Part shown: positions 9,927 through 18,590 of the stretch, piece by piece | How positions within the stretch are numbered: the first letter of the stretch is position 1 | Layout: the number at the start of each line of letters is the position of its first letter | Assembly (NCBI GenBank): GCA_947494545.1 | Contig: CANLVH010000001.1 | Location: 354,214 to 418,213 of the forward strand | DNA from: an uncultured Mesonia sp. | GTDB lineage: Bacteria; Bacteroidota; Bacteroidia; Flavobacteriales; Flavobacteriaceae | Direction of reading: 5' to 3' | DNA: 64,000 nt | The notes under the pieces: generated by a model | The model's database searches: none | What the model saw: the letters and a program-made list of their open reading frames with translations, nothing else | Told to the model about the DNA's origin: nothing | Translations under genes and position numbers: made by a program

Positions 9927-9934
9927 CAAAGGTA
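9927..9934 (-). promoter_or_regulatory. -7 box upstream of the MMPL transporter
   Basis: The minus strand reads TACCTTTG, matching TAnnTTTG, about 20 bases before the start codon. No clear -33 TTG was found at the right distance. Confidence 0.45.
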
Positions 9935-10039
9935 TAAAATGCTTGTTAATAAATCCTTAAATACGCTAAAATAAAAAGATGCTGGCTTTAAGCTTAACGC
10001 TGTAACCTTGCTTTAAGTTTGTTTTTTAAAAAATTACAA

Positions 10040-10215
10040 GCCATTAGGAATCTTGCGTTCTAAGAAGCTTTGTTCATTTTCTTTTCTTTGTATTCCTCTC
10101 GCTTTGCTCGTCGGATACAAGAGAAAACCCTGCGTCTAAGCTGAGGATAAACCAAGCCAAAAGAAAAGATTACAAAGCGCTGCTTTGGAACGCTAATAAT
10201 ACTGTTTTTTAAAAG
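10040..10215 (+). repeat. Dispersed repeat copy (TTTGTTCATTTTC family)
   Basis: Occupies most of the gene-free stretch 9909-10263. It begins with GTTCTAAGAAGC and TTTGTTCATTTTCTTTTC and ends with the palindromic GCAAAGCGCTGCTTTGG-like word (here ACAAAGCGCTGCTTTGGAAC). Both ends recur at 38868-39062. The start segment also recurs inverted at 21605-21665 and in part at 31910 and 32270. Confidence 0.6.
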
Positions 10216-10263
10216 ATTATTAACTCTCAAAAAAATTCTTAGGCCGAGCTCAAGTAAAAAGAA

Positions 10264-12702
10264 TTAAAGCTTAAAATAAAAAGTGAATTTAAACGAAATA
10301 TTATCTTCAAACTTAGGTAAATGGTAAGCGCCGTAACGGTAGGCAAAGCTTAAACCAAATCCGTAAAGTATTTTATTAATTTCAAAACCGGATTCTGAAT
10401 AGCCGTGGTCTAAGGTGTTAAAATTGAGTCCGTAATGCTTGTCTATATTACGCATATTACCAATGGCGTGTCTGGTAATAAGTACAATTTGCGGTTTGCT
10501 GTATTTACCAAAATCAAATTCTCTAAAGAAATGTTTAACCTGTAAACTTGCTAAGCGGTCACTAAAAAACTCGCTAAAAAACATAGTTTCAAAAGTACGC
10601 CTACCCGCAACCGAAAATCTATTTAAAATCGTTTCTTTATTTGGGTTGTTGGGAAAAGCGTGAAAACTATGCGTAAGTGGCACGTCTCCGGTAACATAAT
10701 CTCCTTCTAAAATAAATTCTGTATTGTTTTGCGTGATGCGATTTATGGTATAATTTATTTTAGCGCCCAGTTTAGTAAAGTTATAATCACCGCCTAAAAT
10801 ATTACTGAAAGCTTGGGTGGCTTGAAAAGATATTTTTGGGTAACCAACTTCTAATTCTATGGTTTTGTCGGGAGCTTTTAAATAGGTGCTAAAAGGTGAC
10901 CATCTTAACGATGCAGTAGCTTCTGTAAGCGTATAATCTTTGTAAAATTTGCCTTCGTGCTCGTAGCGGTACGAGCCGGTTTGGGTAATATCGCTTTTAG
11001 AAAGTTCCCACTCGCTCAATAAATTGGGCGTAAAACGGTGCTGCAAGCTCGCGCGCCATTTTTTGTATTTATAATAGAAATTTATATTTACCAAACGCGG
11101 TTCAAATAACGAATATACGCGGGCATCGGTAAGATAAAAATAAGAGCCAACCTCGTTTACATCGTCTGTATAATTTAAGTTTAACCAGGTGTTTTTTTCT
11201 TCGTTTAATCTAATTCCGCCGCCAAGGCTATACTTAATTTCGGCATCCTTAAAGCCGTAAACGCCGTAACCTTGTAATCTGAACTTTTCGGAAAGCTTAG
11301 CGTTTGTTTTTCCGCCAAAGCCTAAACGCAAACCTTCATAGTTATTCACTTTTATAAGGGTGCGCAGATCTACATCAAAAAAACCAATAGGGAAGTAGCC
11401 AATATTAAAGTTTTGAATAATGTCTATTTTTCTGGCAATATTCTCTTTTTTTATGATGCTATCAACTTTTTTAAAAGTAGCTCTATCTCTTGCGGTAAAA
11501 GGCAAGCTTCTGTTTTCTTGCCAATAATCTGCCGATTTTTTAGCAGCATTTGGTACTATAGAAACAGCACTTTTATTTTTAGGAATGTCTAATTCTGGAT
11601 TAAATTGTATGTTTTGATTAGTGCTAACCGATTGTAAAAAAAGGTTTTGAGCGGCGTTTTTTCTTTCCGGAAGGCTTCCTAAGGAAATATTTCCGCCAAA
11701 AATCGAAACTTTTTTACCACTTGTGCCGGGTTTTAGGGTGAGCGTATTTTTTACGGGAAACCAAATATCTTCTTCCGGGAAGTATTTAAAATCTTGTTGA
11801 GCTTTAATATCTACTTCTCCAACCAATTGCCCCACGGCTTTTTGCAAACCAAAATTTAAGGTATCTATATATAAAACGCCTTCTAAACCGGCAACTGCTT
11901 TTTGTCGCTTTGGCTGAAAATAAACCAAATAAGCCGGACGCTTGGTTTGGGTGGTGTCTAAAATTTTGTAGCGGTAATTTCTAAACGAACTCTTAGTTAA
12001 GGGGCCGGCGTAATCTGTGCCAAAAACCGTATAATCTTTCTCGTACCAAGATTCTGACTGTATTTTTAAGCTCAGCAACTCATACACCGGACTTTCAAAA
12101 CCTGCCGTTCTAGTTGCTTTTATTGTTTTTTTTAATCCTTTTTTTTGATTGAATTCATAAACACTCACTTGCTCTGATAAGTAGGAGCGGCCTTGGTTAA
12201 AAATGGTTTGTACTTCTCTATTTGTCGTATCTACTTGCACGTTAAGCACGCTATCTTCGTCGTCTATAATAGTTTTGCTGTAATTTTTATAACTATAGGT
12301 ATCAAATTTTTCTCGACTGTTGTTTTGGGGTTTTCTGGCAATAACTTTTGCAATAATTTCTTCGGCAAGTTTTCTTGTGGGACTAATTACAATATCTTGC
12401 AAGGCTTCTCGTTTTGGCGTTAAACCTACCAATAGCTCTGATTTACCTTTTATGCTAAGGGTTTTGTTTTGAAAACCAAGATAACTTATAATTATCTCAG
12501 AAACGGTATCTGCTACTTTTAGTGTAAATGTGCCATCAACATTGGTAAGGCTTGGCGTAAGCGAATGTTGTGTATAGACATTTGCATACGGAAGCGGTTT
12601 TTGCGTGTTGGCGTTTAGTACCTTTCCGCTAATTTGCCGGTGTTGACTTACCATAAATAATGGCAGTAGAAACAAACATATTCCGATAAGGAAACGCAGC
12701 AT
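10264..12702 (-). CDS. DUF5686 / carboxypeptidase-regulatory-like domain outer-membrane protein
   Basis: 812 residues. A signal peptide (about residues 1-19, FLIGICLFLLPLFMVSQ) is followed by a CarboxypepD_reg-like beta sandwich (about 22-110, ISGKVLNANTQKPLPYANV). The long remainder matches the Bacteroidota DUF5686 layout and ends in strand-rich sequence with a C-terminal aromatic residue pattern (FKFTFYFKL), as in outer-membrane barrels. Unlike TonB-dependent receptors there is no plug domain. The role is unknown. It is separated from frr by a terminator, so it is its own transcription unit, although its position beside frr and the MMPL gene is common in this class. Confidence 0.8.
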   Translation of the reverse strand: MLRFLIGICLFLLPLFMVSQHRQISGKVLNANTQKPLPYANVYTQHSLTPSLTNVDGTFTLKVADTVSEIIISYLGFQNKTLSIKGKSELLVGLTPKREALQDIVISPTRKLAEEIIAKVIARKPQNNSREKFDTYSYKNYSKTIIDDEDSVLNVQVDTTNREVQTIFNQGRSYLSEQVSVYEFNQKKGLKKTIKATRTAGFESPVYELLSLKIQSESWYEKDYTVFGTDYAGPLTKSSFRNYRYKILDTTQTKRPAYLVYFQPKRQKAVAGLEGVLYIDTLNFGLQKAVGQLVGEVDIKAQQDFKYFPEEDIWFPVKNTLTLKPGTSGKKVSIFGGNISLGSLPERKNAAQNLFLQSVSTNQNIQFNPELDIPKNKSAVSIVPNAAKKSADYWQENRSLPFTARDRATFKKVDSIIKKENIARKIDIIQNFNIGYFPIGFFDVDLRTLIKVNNYEGLRLGFGGKTNAKLSEKFRLQGYGVYGFKDAEIKYSLGGGIRLNEEKNTWLNLNYTDDVNEVGSYFYLTDARVYSLFEPRLVNINFYYKYKKWRASLQHRFTPNLLSEWELSKSDITQTGSYRYEHEGKFYKDYTLTEATASLRWSPFSTYLKAPDKTIELEVGYPKISFQATQAFSNILGGDYNFTKLGAKINYTINRITQNNTEFILEGDYVTGDVPLTHSFHAFPNNPNKETILNRFSVAGRRTFETMFFSEFFSDRLASLQVKHFFREFDFGKYSKPQIVLITRHAIGNMRNIDKHYGLNFNTLDHGYSESGFEINKILYGFGLSFAYRYGAYHLPKFEDNISFKFTFYFKL

Positions 12703-12732
12703 TTATTTATTTTTTAAGTTATCGAAAAATAT

Positions 12733-12758
12733 AAAAAAAAGCGACACTAAGGTCGCTT
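12733..12758 (-). terminator. Rho-independent terminator after frr
   Basis: On the minus strand, AAGCGAC and GTCGCTT form a 7-bp stem with a 6-base loop, followed directly by a run of eight T (12733-12740). It lies 28 bases after the frr stop codon. Confidence 0.85.
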
Positions 12759-12785
12759 AAAGTCTTAAATTAGGAATAAAGCTAA

Positions 12786-13337
12786 TTAAACCGTCATAAT
12801 CTCTTTTTCTTTATTTTCTAAAATGCTATCTATTTTTTTGATGTACTTATCGGTAAGTTCTTGTACTTCATTTTCTGCGCTTCGCAATTCGTCTTCAGAA
12901 ATATCTAATTTCTTAAGATCGTTGTTGGCGACTTTTCTATCGTTTCTAACGCCAATCTTAGCATCTTCGCCAACGGCTTTTGCTTGTTTGGCCAATTCTT
13001 TTCTGCGTTCTTCGGTAAGTGGTGGTACGCTAATAATTACCATATCGCCATTGTTGGAAGGGTTAAAACCTAAATTGGCTATTTGAATACCTTTTTCAAT
13101 TTCTTGAATCATAGATTTTTCAAAAGGAGTAACCGTAATGGTTCTTGCATCCGGAGCGTGTACGTTACCAACTTGATTTAGCGGCGTTTGTGAGCCGTAA
13201 TAATCTACCATTACGCTGCTAAGCATTGTAGGACTGGCTTTGCCGGCACGTATATTAAGCAATTGTTTTTCTAAATGCTTAATAGCCATTTGCATAGATT
13301 CTTCTGTGCTTTCTATAATAAAACTAACATCTTCCAT
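12786..13337 (-). CDS. frr: Ribosome recycling factor
   Basis: 183 residues, typical length. It shows the RRF pattern of a three-helix bundle with an inserted beta domain: N-terminal MQMAIKHLEKQLLNIRAGKA, the DYYGSQTPLNQVGNVHAPDA region, and the C-terminal helices with RKELAKQAKAVGEDAKIGVR. RRF together with EF-G splits the post-termination ribosome. It lies 38 bases downstream of pyrH and is read from the pyrH promoter, then ends at a clear terminator. Confidence 0.97.
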   Translation of the reverse strand: MEDVSFIIESTEESMQMAIKHLEKQLLNIRAGKASPTMLSSVMVDYYGSQTPLNQVGNVHAPDARTITVTPFEKSMIQEIEKGIQIANLGFNPSNNGDMVIISVPPLTEERRKELAKQAKAVGEDAKIGVRNDRKVANNDLKKLDISEDELRSAENEVQELTDKYIKKIDSILENKEKEIMTV

Positions 13338-13375
13338 TTGTGAATTATTTTTGGTCTTTTTTGTTAAAATTGGGT

Positions 13376-14083
13376 TTATAGATTTACTTTGGTGCCAACA
13401 TTCTCTCCCGAAACTACCTTTAGTAAATTCCCGGGTTTATTCATATCAAAAACTATAATTGGCAATTCATTTTCTTGGCTTAAGGTAAAAGCGGTGGTAT
13501 CCATAACTTTTAAACCTTTTCGCAATACATCGTCAAAAGTGATAAAATCAAATTTGGTTGCTTCGCGATTTTTTTCCGGGTCTGAAGTGTAAATACCATC
13601 TACCCGCGTTCCTTTTAAAATAACATCGGCATTAATTTCTATAGCGCGTAAAACCGCTGCTGAATCTGTCGTAAAATAAGGATTTCCTGTGCCACCACCA
13701 AATATTACTACCCGGCCTTTATCTAAATGCCGCATAGCTTTACGCCGAATAAATGGTTCTGCTACTTCGTTTATTTTTACGGCAGATTGCAATCTTGTTG
13801 GTACATCTGCATCTTCGCAAGCGCTTTGTAAAGCCAAACCATTTATTACGGTGGCCAGCATACCCATATGGTCTGCTTGCACACGATCCATACCTTTACT
13901 GGCACCGGCTACGCCTCTAAAAATATTTCCACCGCCAATTACTATGGCAACTTCAATACCTTTATCGGTTACGCTCTTAATTTCTTGGGCATAATCTGCC
14001 AAGCGTTCCGGGTCAATTCCGTACTGGCGTTTTCCCATTAAAGCTTCGCCGGAGAGTTTTAAAAGAATTCGTTTATATTGCAT
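13376..14083 (-). CDS. pyrH: Uridylate (UMP) kinase
   Basis: 235 residues from the ATG at 14083 (start [17 protein letters not shown]). The frame is open 20 codons further upstream, but the promoter at 14105-14134 lies inside that extension and the family begins at the [10 protein letters not shown] motif, so the downstream ATG is chosen. The amino-acid-kinase fold is clear: [17 protein letters not shown], and the C-terminal region with [20 protein letters not shown]. It makes UDP from UMP. It forms an operon with frr. Confidence 0.95.
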   Translation of the reverse strand: MQYKRILLKLSGEALMGKRQYGIDPERLADYAQEIKSVTDKGIEVAIVIGGGNIFRGVAGASKGMDRVQADHMGMLATVINGLALQSACEDADVPTRLQSAVKINEVAEPFIRRKAMRHLDKGRVVIFGGGTGNPYFTTDSAAVLRAIEINADVILKGTRVDGIYTSDPEKNREATKFDFITFDDVLRKGLKVMDTTAFTLSQENELPIIVFDMNKPGNLLKVVSGENVGTKVNL

Positions 14084-14104
14084 AGGTTGTGTTGATAAGT
14101 TTTG

Positions 14105-14134
14105 CAAATATAGTGATAATCTTTTTGCGCAAAA
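14105..14134 (-). promoter_or_regulatory. Consensus promoter for pyrH-frr
   Basis: On the minus strand a TTTTG (14134-14130) is followed after 17 bases by TATATTTG (14112-14105). This is the full Bacteroidota -33/-7 arrangement. It lies just downstream of the tsf terminator and about 22 bases before the pyrH ATG, so pyrH-frr is a separate transcription unit from rpsB-tsf. Confidence 0.8.
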
Positions 14135-14143
14135 GCATTGCAT

Positions 14144-14182
14144 AAAAAAACCACTTTATCAAGATAGATAAAGTGGTTTTTT
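14144..14182 (-). terminator. Terminator after tsf (bidirectional form)
   Basis: A 10-bp perfect stem, CCACTTTATC with GATAAAGTGG around a 6-base loop, has a run of seven A on one side and six T on the other, so it would work on either strand. On the minus strand it ends the rpsB-tsf transcript 20 bases after tsf. Confidence 0.85.
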
Positions 14183-14202
14183 CTAGAATTTTAATAAAAA
14201 TT

Positions 14203-15027
14203 TTAGCCTAAAGCTACACGCTCAAAGCCTATAACTTTTACGTCTTTTCCTAAAGATTGTACGTGTTCTTGCACGGTAGTTTTACTGTCTTTAATAGATA
14301 CTTGGTTTACCAAAGTATTGTCTTTATAAAAACGTTTTATTTTACCTTGAGCAATTTTATCTAACATTTCTTCTGGTTTGCCTTCTTTACGCAACGTTTC
14401 TTTTGCTATTTCTATTTCTTTATCTACAACGTCTTGTGGTACGCCGTCTTCGTTTAAAGCAATAGGATTCATAGCAGCAGCTTGCATAGAAACGTCTTTT
14501 GCAACATCTTCTGCACCATCAACCGCTTTAGACAAGCCGGTTAATACAGCAATTTTGTTACCGGCGTGAATGTAAGAACCCACAAATGGAGCTTCTAAAG
14601 TTTTAAAAGCACCAATTTCTATTTTCTCACCAATAACTCCGGTTTGCTCGGTAAGTTTTTCTTCTACGCTAAGACCTTTAAAATCTGCGTTTAAGAATTC
14701 TTCTTTAGAATTGTAATCTAAAGCCAAGCCAGCAAAATCATTAGCCAATTGTATAAAGTCTTCATTTTTAGCAACAAAGTCTGTTTCGCAATTTAAAGAG
14801 ATAATTACTCCGCGGGTTTTGTCATCGTTTACTTTTGCAATAGCAGCTCCTTCAGAAGATTCTCTGTCGGCGCGCTTAGCAGCAATTTTCTGACCTTTTT
14901 TACGAAGCACTTCAATTGCTTTATCATAATCACCATCTGCCTCTACAAGAGCTTTTTTACAGTCCATCATTCCGGCACCGGTGGTTTTTCTTAATTTATT
15001 TACTTCAGCAGCAGTTATCTTAGCCAT
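14203..15027 (-). CDS. tsf: Translation elongation factor Ts
   Basis: 274 residues. The N-terminal UBA-like region (ITAAEVNKLRKTTGAGMMDC, residues 3-22) and the following KKALVEADGDYDKAIEVLR are signatures of EF-Ts. The core has the CETDFVAKNEDF motif near residue 80. EF-Ts recharges EF-Tu with GTP. It follows rpsB, the near-universal order, but a terminator-like hairpin in the spacer may reduce its expression relative to rpsB. Confidence 0.97.
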   Translation of the reverse strand: MAKITAAEVNKLRKTTGAGMMDCKKALVEADGDYDKAIEVLRKKGQKIAAKRADRESSEGAAIAKVNDDKTRGVIISLNCETDFVAKNEDFIQLANDFAGLALDYNSKEEFLNADFKGLSVEEKLTEQTGVIGEKIEIGAFKTLEAPFVGSYIHAGNKIAVLTGLSKAVDGAEDVAKDVSMQAAAMNPIALNEDGVPQDVVDKEIEIAKETLRKEGKPEEMLDKIAQGKIKRFYKDNTLVNQVSIKDSKTTVQEHVQSLGKDVKVIGFERVALG

Positions 15028-15049
15028 ATTTTTTGTGTTTTATAGTTTG

Positions 15050-15093
15050 AAAAAATAAGTCGTTTGTTAAAAACTTAGTTTACAAAACGACTT
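15050..15093 (-). terminator. Terminator-like hairpin between rpsB and tsf
   Basis: On the minus strand AAGTCGTTTTGT pairs with ACAAACGACTT across a 14-base loop and is followed within three bases by TTTTTT. It could partly terminate or attenuate transcription after rpsB. Partial read-through would be needed for tsf unless tsf has its own start. Confidence 0.55.
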
Positions 15094-15108
15094 ATCCCAT
15101 AAAAGATT

Positions 15109-16014
15109 TTATTTTTTGTCTTCTTTTTTGTCTGACAAAGCTTTGTCTAAGGTTTCTTGTTTAGACTCTAATTTTACGTCTTCTTTAGCCTCTTTCATTG
15201 CTTTTTTGTCTTCTTTATCTGTAGAAGGCACTTCTGCTTTTGGCTGTTTTGCTTTGGCAGCTTTTTTAGTAGCTTCTTCTTTTTTTGCAGCTTCTTTCTT
15301 TTCTTTCTTCGCTTCTTTTTCTGCTTTGCGGTCAGATAAACCGTCTACAATAGCATCAGAAACATAAGAAACCACTTTTTTGATAGATTTTGAAGCATCA
15401 TCGTTTGCTGGAATGGCATATTCTACCTCTCGCGGATCTGAGTTGGTATCTACCATTGCAAAAATAGGAATGTTTAATTTCTGTGCTTCCTTAATCGCAA
15501 TATGCTCGCGGGTAATATCTACGACAAAAAGTGCGCCCGGTAAACGGGTCATATCTGTAATAGAGCCTAACTGCTTTTCTAATTTTGCGCGCAAGCGGCT
15601 TACTTGCAAACGCTCTTTTTTAGAAAGAGAATTAAAGGTGCCGTCTTTTTTCATACGGTCTATAGAAGCCATTTTTTTAACCGCTTTTCTAATGGTTACA
15701 AAGTTGGTTAACATACCACCTGGCCAACGCTCGGTAATGTAAGGCATGTTTGCTTTTTCTGCTTCTTCAGCAACAATTTCTTTTGCTTGTTTTTTGGTAG
15801 CAACAAATAAGATTTTTCTACCACTAGCTGCTATTTTGCTAAGCGCGTCTCCGGCTTCTTGCATTTTTGCAGCACTTTTGTATAGGTTTATGATGTGAAT
15901 CCCGTTACGCTCCATATAGATATAAGGTGCCATATTCGGGTTCCATCTTCTGGTAAGGTGACCAAAGTGTACACCTGCGTCCAGTAAGTCTTTTACTTCT
16001 ATGTTTTTTGCCAT
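15109..16014 (-). CDS. rpsB: 30S ribosomal protein S2 with long charged C-terminal tail
   Basis: 301 residues. Residues 1-228 are a standard S2 ([20 protein letters not shown] at 12-31, then [12 protein letters not shown] and [10 protein letters not shown]). The last 70 residues are an extra, almost purely Lys/Glu/Ala tail ([20 protein letters not shown]), absent from the usual ~240-residue proteins but common in Bacteroidota. S2 binds the head of the 30S subunit, and in Bacteroidota the tail region contacts ribosome partners; the role here is inferred. It is followed by tsf. Confidence 0.96.
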   Translation of the reverse strand: MAKNIEVKDLLDAGVHFGHLTRRWNPNMAPYIYMERNGIHIINLYKSAAKMQEAGDALSKIAASGRKILFVATKKQAKEIVAEEAEKANMPYITERWPGGMLTNFVTIRKAVKKMASIDRMKKDGTFNSLSKKERLQVSRLRAKLEKQLGSITDMTRLPGALFVVDITREHIAIKEAQKLNIPIFAMVDTNSDPREVEYAIPANDDASKSIKKVVSYVSDAIVDGLSDRKAEKEAKKEKKEAAKKEEATKKAAKAKQPKAEVPSTDKEDKKAMKEAKEDVKLESKQETLDKALSDKKEDKK

Positions 16015-16191
16015 TTTTGTAATAGTTTACGTTCTGTTGAGATAGCAATAGATAAGTGGCTTACGCTATTTTGGTAACGGCCTCACCTATTTAGATGCTA
16101 AACTAACTCCCAAACCTTGCCTTTGGGATAACAACAAAATTTATAATTAAATTTGAATACTTTTTGAAAAGCAAAAGCCTTCCAAAACCAA
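16015..16191 (-). promoter_or_regulatory. rpsB leader / rpsI-rpsB spacer with hairpin
   Basis: This 177-base spacer contains a perfect stem, TCCCAAA with TTTGGGA (16108-16128), whose loop on the minus strand reads GGCAAGG. There is no T-run after it, so it looks less like a terminator than like an RNA structure in the S2 leader. The same GGCAAGG word follows the hairpin in the rplM leader. Confidence 0.35.
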
Positions 16192-16578
16192 TTAACGTTT
16201 TGAGAATTGGAATTTTTTACGGGCTTTCTTCTGACCGAATTTCTTACGCTCTACCATTCTTGGGTCACGTGTTAATAAACCTTCCGGTTTTAAAATGCCA
16301 CGGTTTTCTGCATCTAGCTCACACATTGCTCTAGATAAAGCTAAACGTATTGCTTCTGCTTGCCCGGTAATTCCACCGCCAAAAACGTTTACCGAAACAT
16401 CAAAGTTCTCTTCGTTACCGGTTAACATTAATGCTTGGTTCACTTTGTACTGAAGTGTACCGGTGGTAAAATAATCTTTTAGGTCTTTGGTGTTTACGGT
16501 AATGTTTCCTTTACCTTCCGATAAGTAAACACGCGCAACAGCAGTTTTTCTACGACCTATTTTGTGAATTGTCTCCAT
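16192..16578 (-). CDS. rpsI: 30S ribosomal protein S9
   Basis: 128 residues, full length. It starts METIHKIGRRKTAVARVYL and ends with the conserved KKFGQKKARKKFQFSKR tail, whose final Lys-Arg reaches the P-site tRNA. It starts directly after the rplM stop codon, giving the universal rplM-rpsI operon. Confidence 0.97.
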   Translation of the reverse strand: METIHKIGRRKTAVARVYLSEGKGNITVNTKDLKDYFTTGTLQYKVNQALMLTGNEENFDVSVNVFGGGITGQAEAIRLALSRAMCELDAENRGILKPEGLLTRDPRMVERKKFGQKKARKKFQFSKR

Positions 16579-17034
16579 TTACACCAGTTCGTTTAAATTA
16601 ATACTTTTTGGTTTTTGCGCATCATATTTGTGCTCTCCGCCTACAAAAACCTTTAAATTGTTAAAAAGTGCCGATCCTAATTTATTTTTAGGTAGCATTC
16701 CTTTAACCGCTTTCTCCACAACTCTTGTTGGATCTTTGTCAAATAATTCTTGCGCGGTTAAACGTCTTTGTCCCCCTGGGTAATTGGTGTAACGAATATA
16801 TTCTTTCGCTTCCCATTTTTTACCGGTTAAGTTGACTTTCTCTGCGTTAATGATTATTACATTGTCGCCGCAGTCAACGTGTGGGGTGAAATTTGGCTTG
16901 TGCTTTCCTCTAATATACTTTGCAGCAATAGAAGCAAGGCGACCAAGCGATTGTCCGTCAGCATCCATAACAACCCACTCTTTATTTACAGTTTGGTTGT
17001 TGGCAGATACTGTTTTGTAACTTAATGTGTCCAC
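16579..17034 (-). CDS. rplM: 50S ribosomal protein L13
   Basis: 151 residues. Family signatures are WVVMDADGQSLGRLAS near residue 21, the HKPNFTPHVDCGDNVIIINA stretch, and the KAVKGMLPKNKLG motif. L13 binds 23S rRNA early in 50S assembly. Transcription starts from the consensus promoter at 17095-17124, with a short structured leader between. Confidence 0.97.
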   Translation of the reverse strand: MDTLSYKTVSANNQTVNKEWVVMDADGQSLGRLASIAAKYIRGKHKPNFTPHVDCGDNVIIINAEKVNLTGKKWEAKEYIRYTNYPGGQRRLTAQELFDKDPTRVVEKAVKGMLPKNKLGSALFNNLKVFVGGEHKYDAQKPKSINLNELV

Positions 17035-17069
17035 ACTAACTTTTTTTAATAATTAAACATTCCTTGCCC

Positions 17070-17086
17070 TTTCCCAATTTAGGGAA
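17070..17086 (-). promoter_or_regulatory. Leader hairpin before rplM
   Basis: A 6-bp stem, TTTCCC with GGGAAA, lies at the very start of the predicted rplM transcript and is followed on the minus strand by GGGCAAGG. It may be an autoregulatory r-protein binding site, but that is inference from position and from the similar hairpin before rpsB. Confidence 0.35.
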
Positions 17087-17094
17087 ACGGGGTG

Positions 17095-17124
17095 CAAAAA
17101 TACAATTATAAATTTATTTAGCAA
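17095..17124 (-). promoter_or_regulatory. Consensus promoter for rplM-rpsI
   Basis: On the minus strand TTG (17124-17122) is followed after 19 bases by TATTTTTG (17102-17095), matching the Bacteroidota -33/-7 pattern. The leader is about 55 bases. Confidence 0.75.
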
Positions 17125-17159
17125 GAAGCCTAAGCTATTATTTTAAAATAGCCACTCAG

Positions 17160-17665
17160 TTACAAGTAGTTGAATGTTAAATGCTTTGTGTTATTAGCTT
17201 TATGCTATAGGCTGTAAGCGACATAAAAATTGTATAGTGGATACTGTATATTGAAGCATTTTAAAAAGTTTAAGTGAAAACCCACTAATCTCCAATTAAC
17301 CAGTTAACGAATTACCATTACACGATTTTACGAACCATGAATCATGACAAAAAAGAACCACGATTAAAAATTGTATAGTGTATATTGAATAATGTATAGT
17401 GAAGCATTTCAAAAAGTTTAAGCAAAAACCCAACTAATCCCAAATTAACCAATTAACAAATCACCACTACACGAATAAACGATTATACGTGCTACGAACC
17501 ACGACATAAAAGAACCACGATTAAAAAACGTATATTGTATATTGTCTCTTTATAAAATTATCCGAATTAATTAATTCCTAAAACCTACCACCTAATCCCT
17601 AATTAACAAATCACGACAAAAAAGAAGCGAAAAACGATAAACAAAAAACGCACAACGCTCAACGC
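17160..17665. repeat. Imperfect tandem repeat, gene-free
   Basis: Units of about 141-158 bases start near 17225, 17366 and 17523. Each has AAAAATTGTATAGTG-like words, then a 'taaccaattaac' word, then a 'gaaccacga' word. The vocabulary matches the reverse complement of 443-1258. It runs to the stop codon of the minus-strand gene at 17666. Confidence 0.65.
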
Positions 17666-18298
17666 TTACCGCAAAAACCCCATGCTTTTTACTTCTTTCT
17701 GAATTTCTGCAATATCTTCGGGGATGTTGTTTTCTACGATTAACCAATTTACGTCTAAGCCGTGGTTAATGGCGGTTTTCATAAGTACATGTTGGCTTGC
17801 AATTGCCTTTCCTAATTCCGGCAAAGTTTCTTCAAACTCTAAAAGTATGTCTTCGTGCATTTTTTGTAACAAAACCAAAATCTTAAACGAACGCGCCACT
17901 ACATAAACACAAAATTTTTGTGCGTGCATCGGATGGGTTTCCTCAAACAATTCTTCGGCGTTTTTTATTACTGTAGTAAGCATAAGTATGTTTAAAGAAA
18001 TTTCTCCAAATTTATCTTTGGTAGTACGTACGTGTGCGCTTATGTCTCCACTTAAAAAACTGGTAAGTACTTTTAGTTGGTTTAGTGATTTCGCCTCTTT
18101 TGCGATGCTGCGACTCTGCTTTTTTACGTGTTCCTCTAGCTCTTGTCGTCTTTCTTCCACATTTTTATCGTCTAAAAGCTCAAAATACAATTGGTCTACT
18201 AATTTTTTATCTTTTTTGAGTAAACGCAATAGCAATTTGTCTTTTTCCTTTTCGGATAAGTGCAATACTGCTTCTTTAAACTCTTTACTGAATTTCAT
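17666..18298 (-). CDS. Conserved-looking hypothetical protein, helical
   Basis: 210 residues without signal peptide or membrane segment. The first 80 residues are strongly charged and probably coiled coil (EERRQELEEHVKKQSRSIAK). The rest is predicted mostly helical, with phrases such as MHAQKFCVYVVARSFKILVL and HVLMKTAINHGLDVNWLIVE. I do not recognise a domain. It sits 30 bases after the small membrane protein gene and downstream of polA on the same strand, so it may share their transcript. Confidence 0.7.
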   Translation of the reverse strand: MKFSKEFKEAVLHLSEKEKDKLLLRLLKKDKKLVDQLYFELLDDKNVEERRQELEEHVKKQSRSIAKEAKSLNQLKVLTSFLSGDISAHVRTTKDKFGEISLNILMLTTVIKNAEELFEETHPMHAQKFCVYVVARSFKILVLLQKMHEDILLEFEETLPELGKAIASQHVLMKTAINHGLDVNWLIVENNIPEDIAEIQKEVKSMGFLR

Positions 18299-18328
18299 AA
18301 TCGTTTTAATTTTGTGAACCTAAAATAG

Positions 18329-18520
18329 TTATTCCCCGCCCGTTCTTTTCCCTAAAAAAAACGTTAGCGTGGCAAAACCCAAGAAAACAATAATTTTTCC
18401 GAATAAATAAGCATGGCCATAGGTGGTTAATTGTTCTAAACCTTCCGTAAAGATAAAGACAATATTTACCAGCAAAGCAATAGCAATTAACAAACAAGCA
18501 AAAAATATAATTTTTTTCAT
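18329..18520 (-). CDS. Small two-helix membrane protein
   Basis: 63 residues. Two hydrophobic segments (about residues 4-26 and 40-57) are joined by a short loop containing EGLEQLTTYGHAYLFGK. The C terminus is basic (GKRTGGE), suggesting both ends face the cytoplasm. No family is recognised. It lies between polA and the 210-residue unknown on the same strand. A different overlapping frame (18306-18497) gives unlikely sequence and was rejected. Confidence 0.55.
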   Translation of the reverse strand: MKKIIFFACLLIAIALLVNIVFIFTEGLEQLTTYGHAYLFGKIIVFLGFATLTFFLGKRTGGE

Positions 18521-18590
18521 TACAATTATTTCCTAAAACCTAACACCTAAATCCTAATGCCTACCACCTAATACCTACTACTTAAAACGC

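Noticed and set aside
14084..14143. Longer N terminus for pyrH (20 more codons)
   Set aside because: It would contain the full promoter and the tsf terminator side, and the family starts at [10 protein letters not shown].
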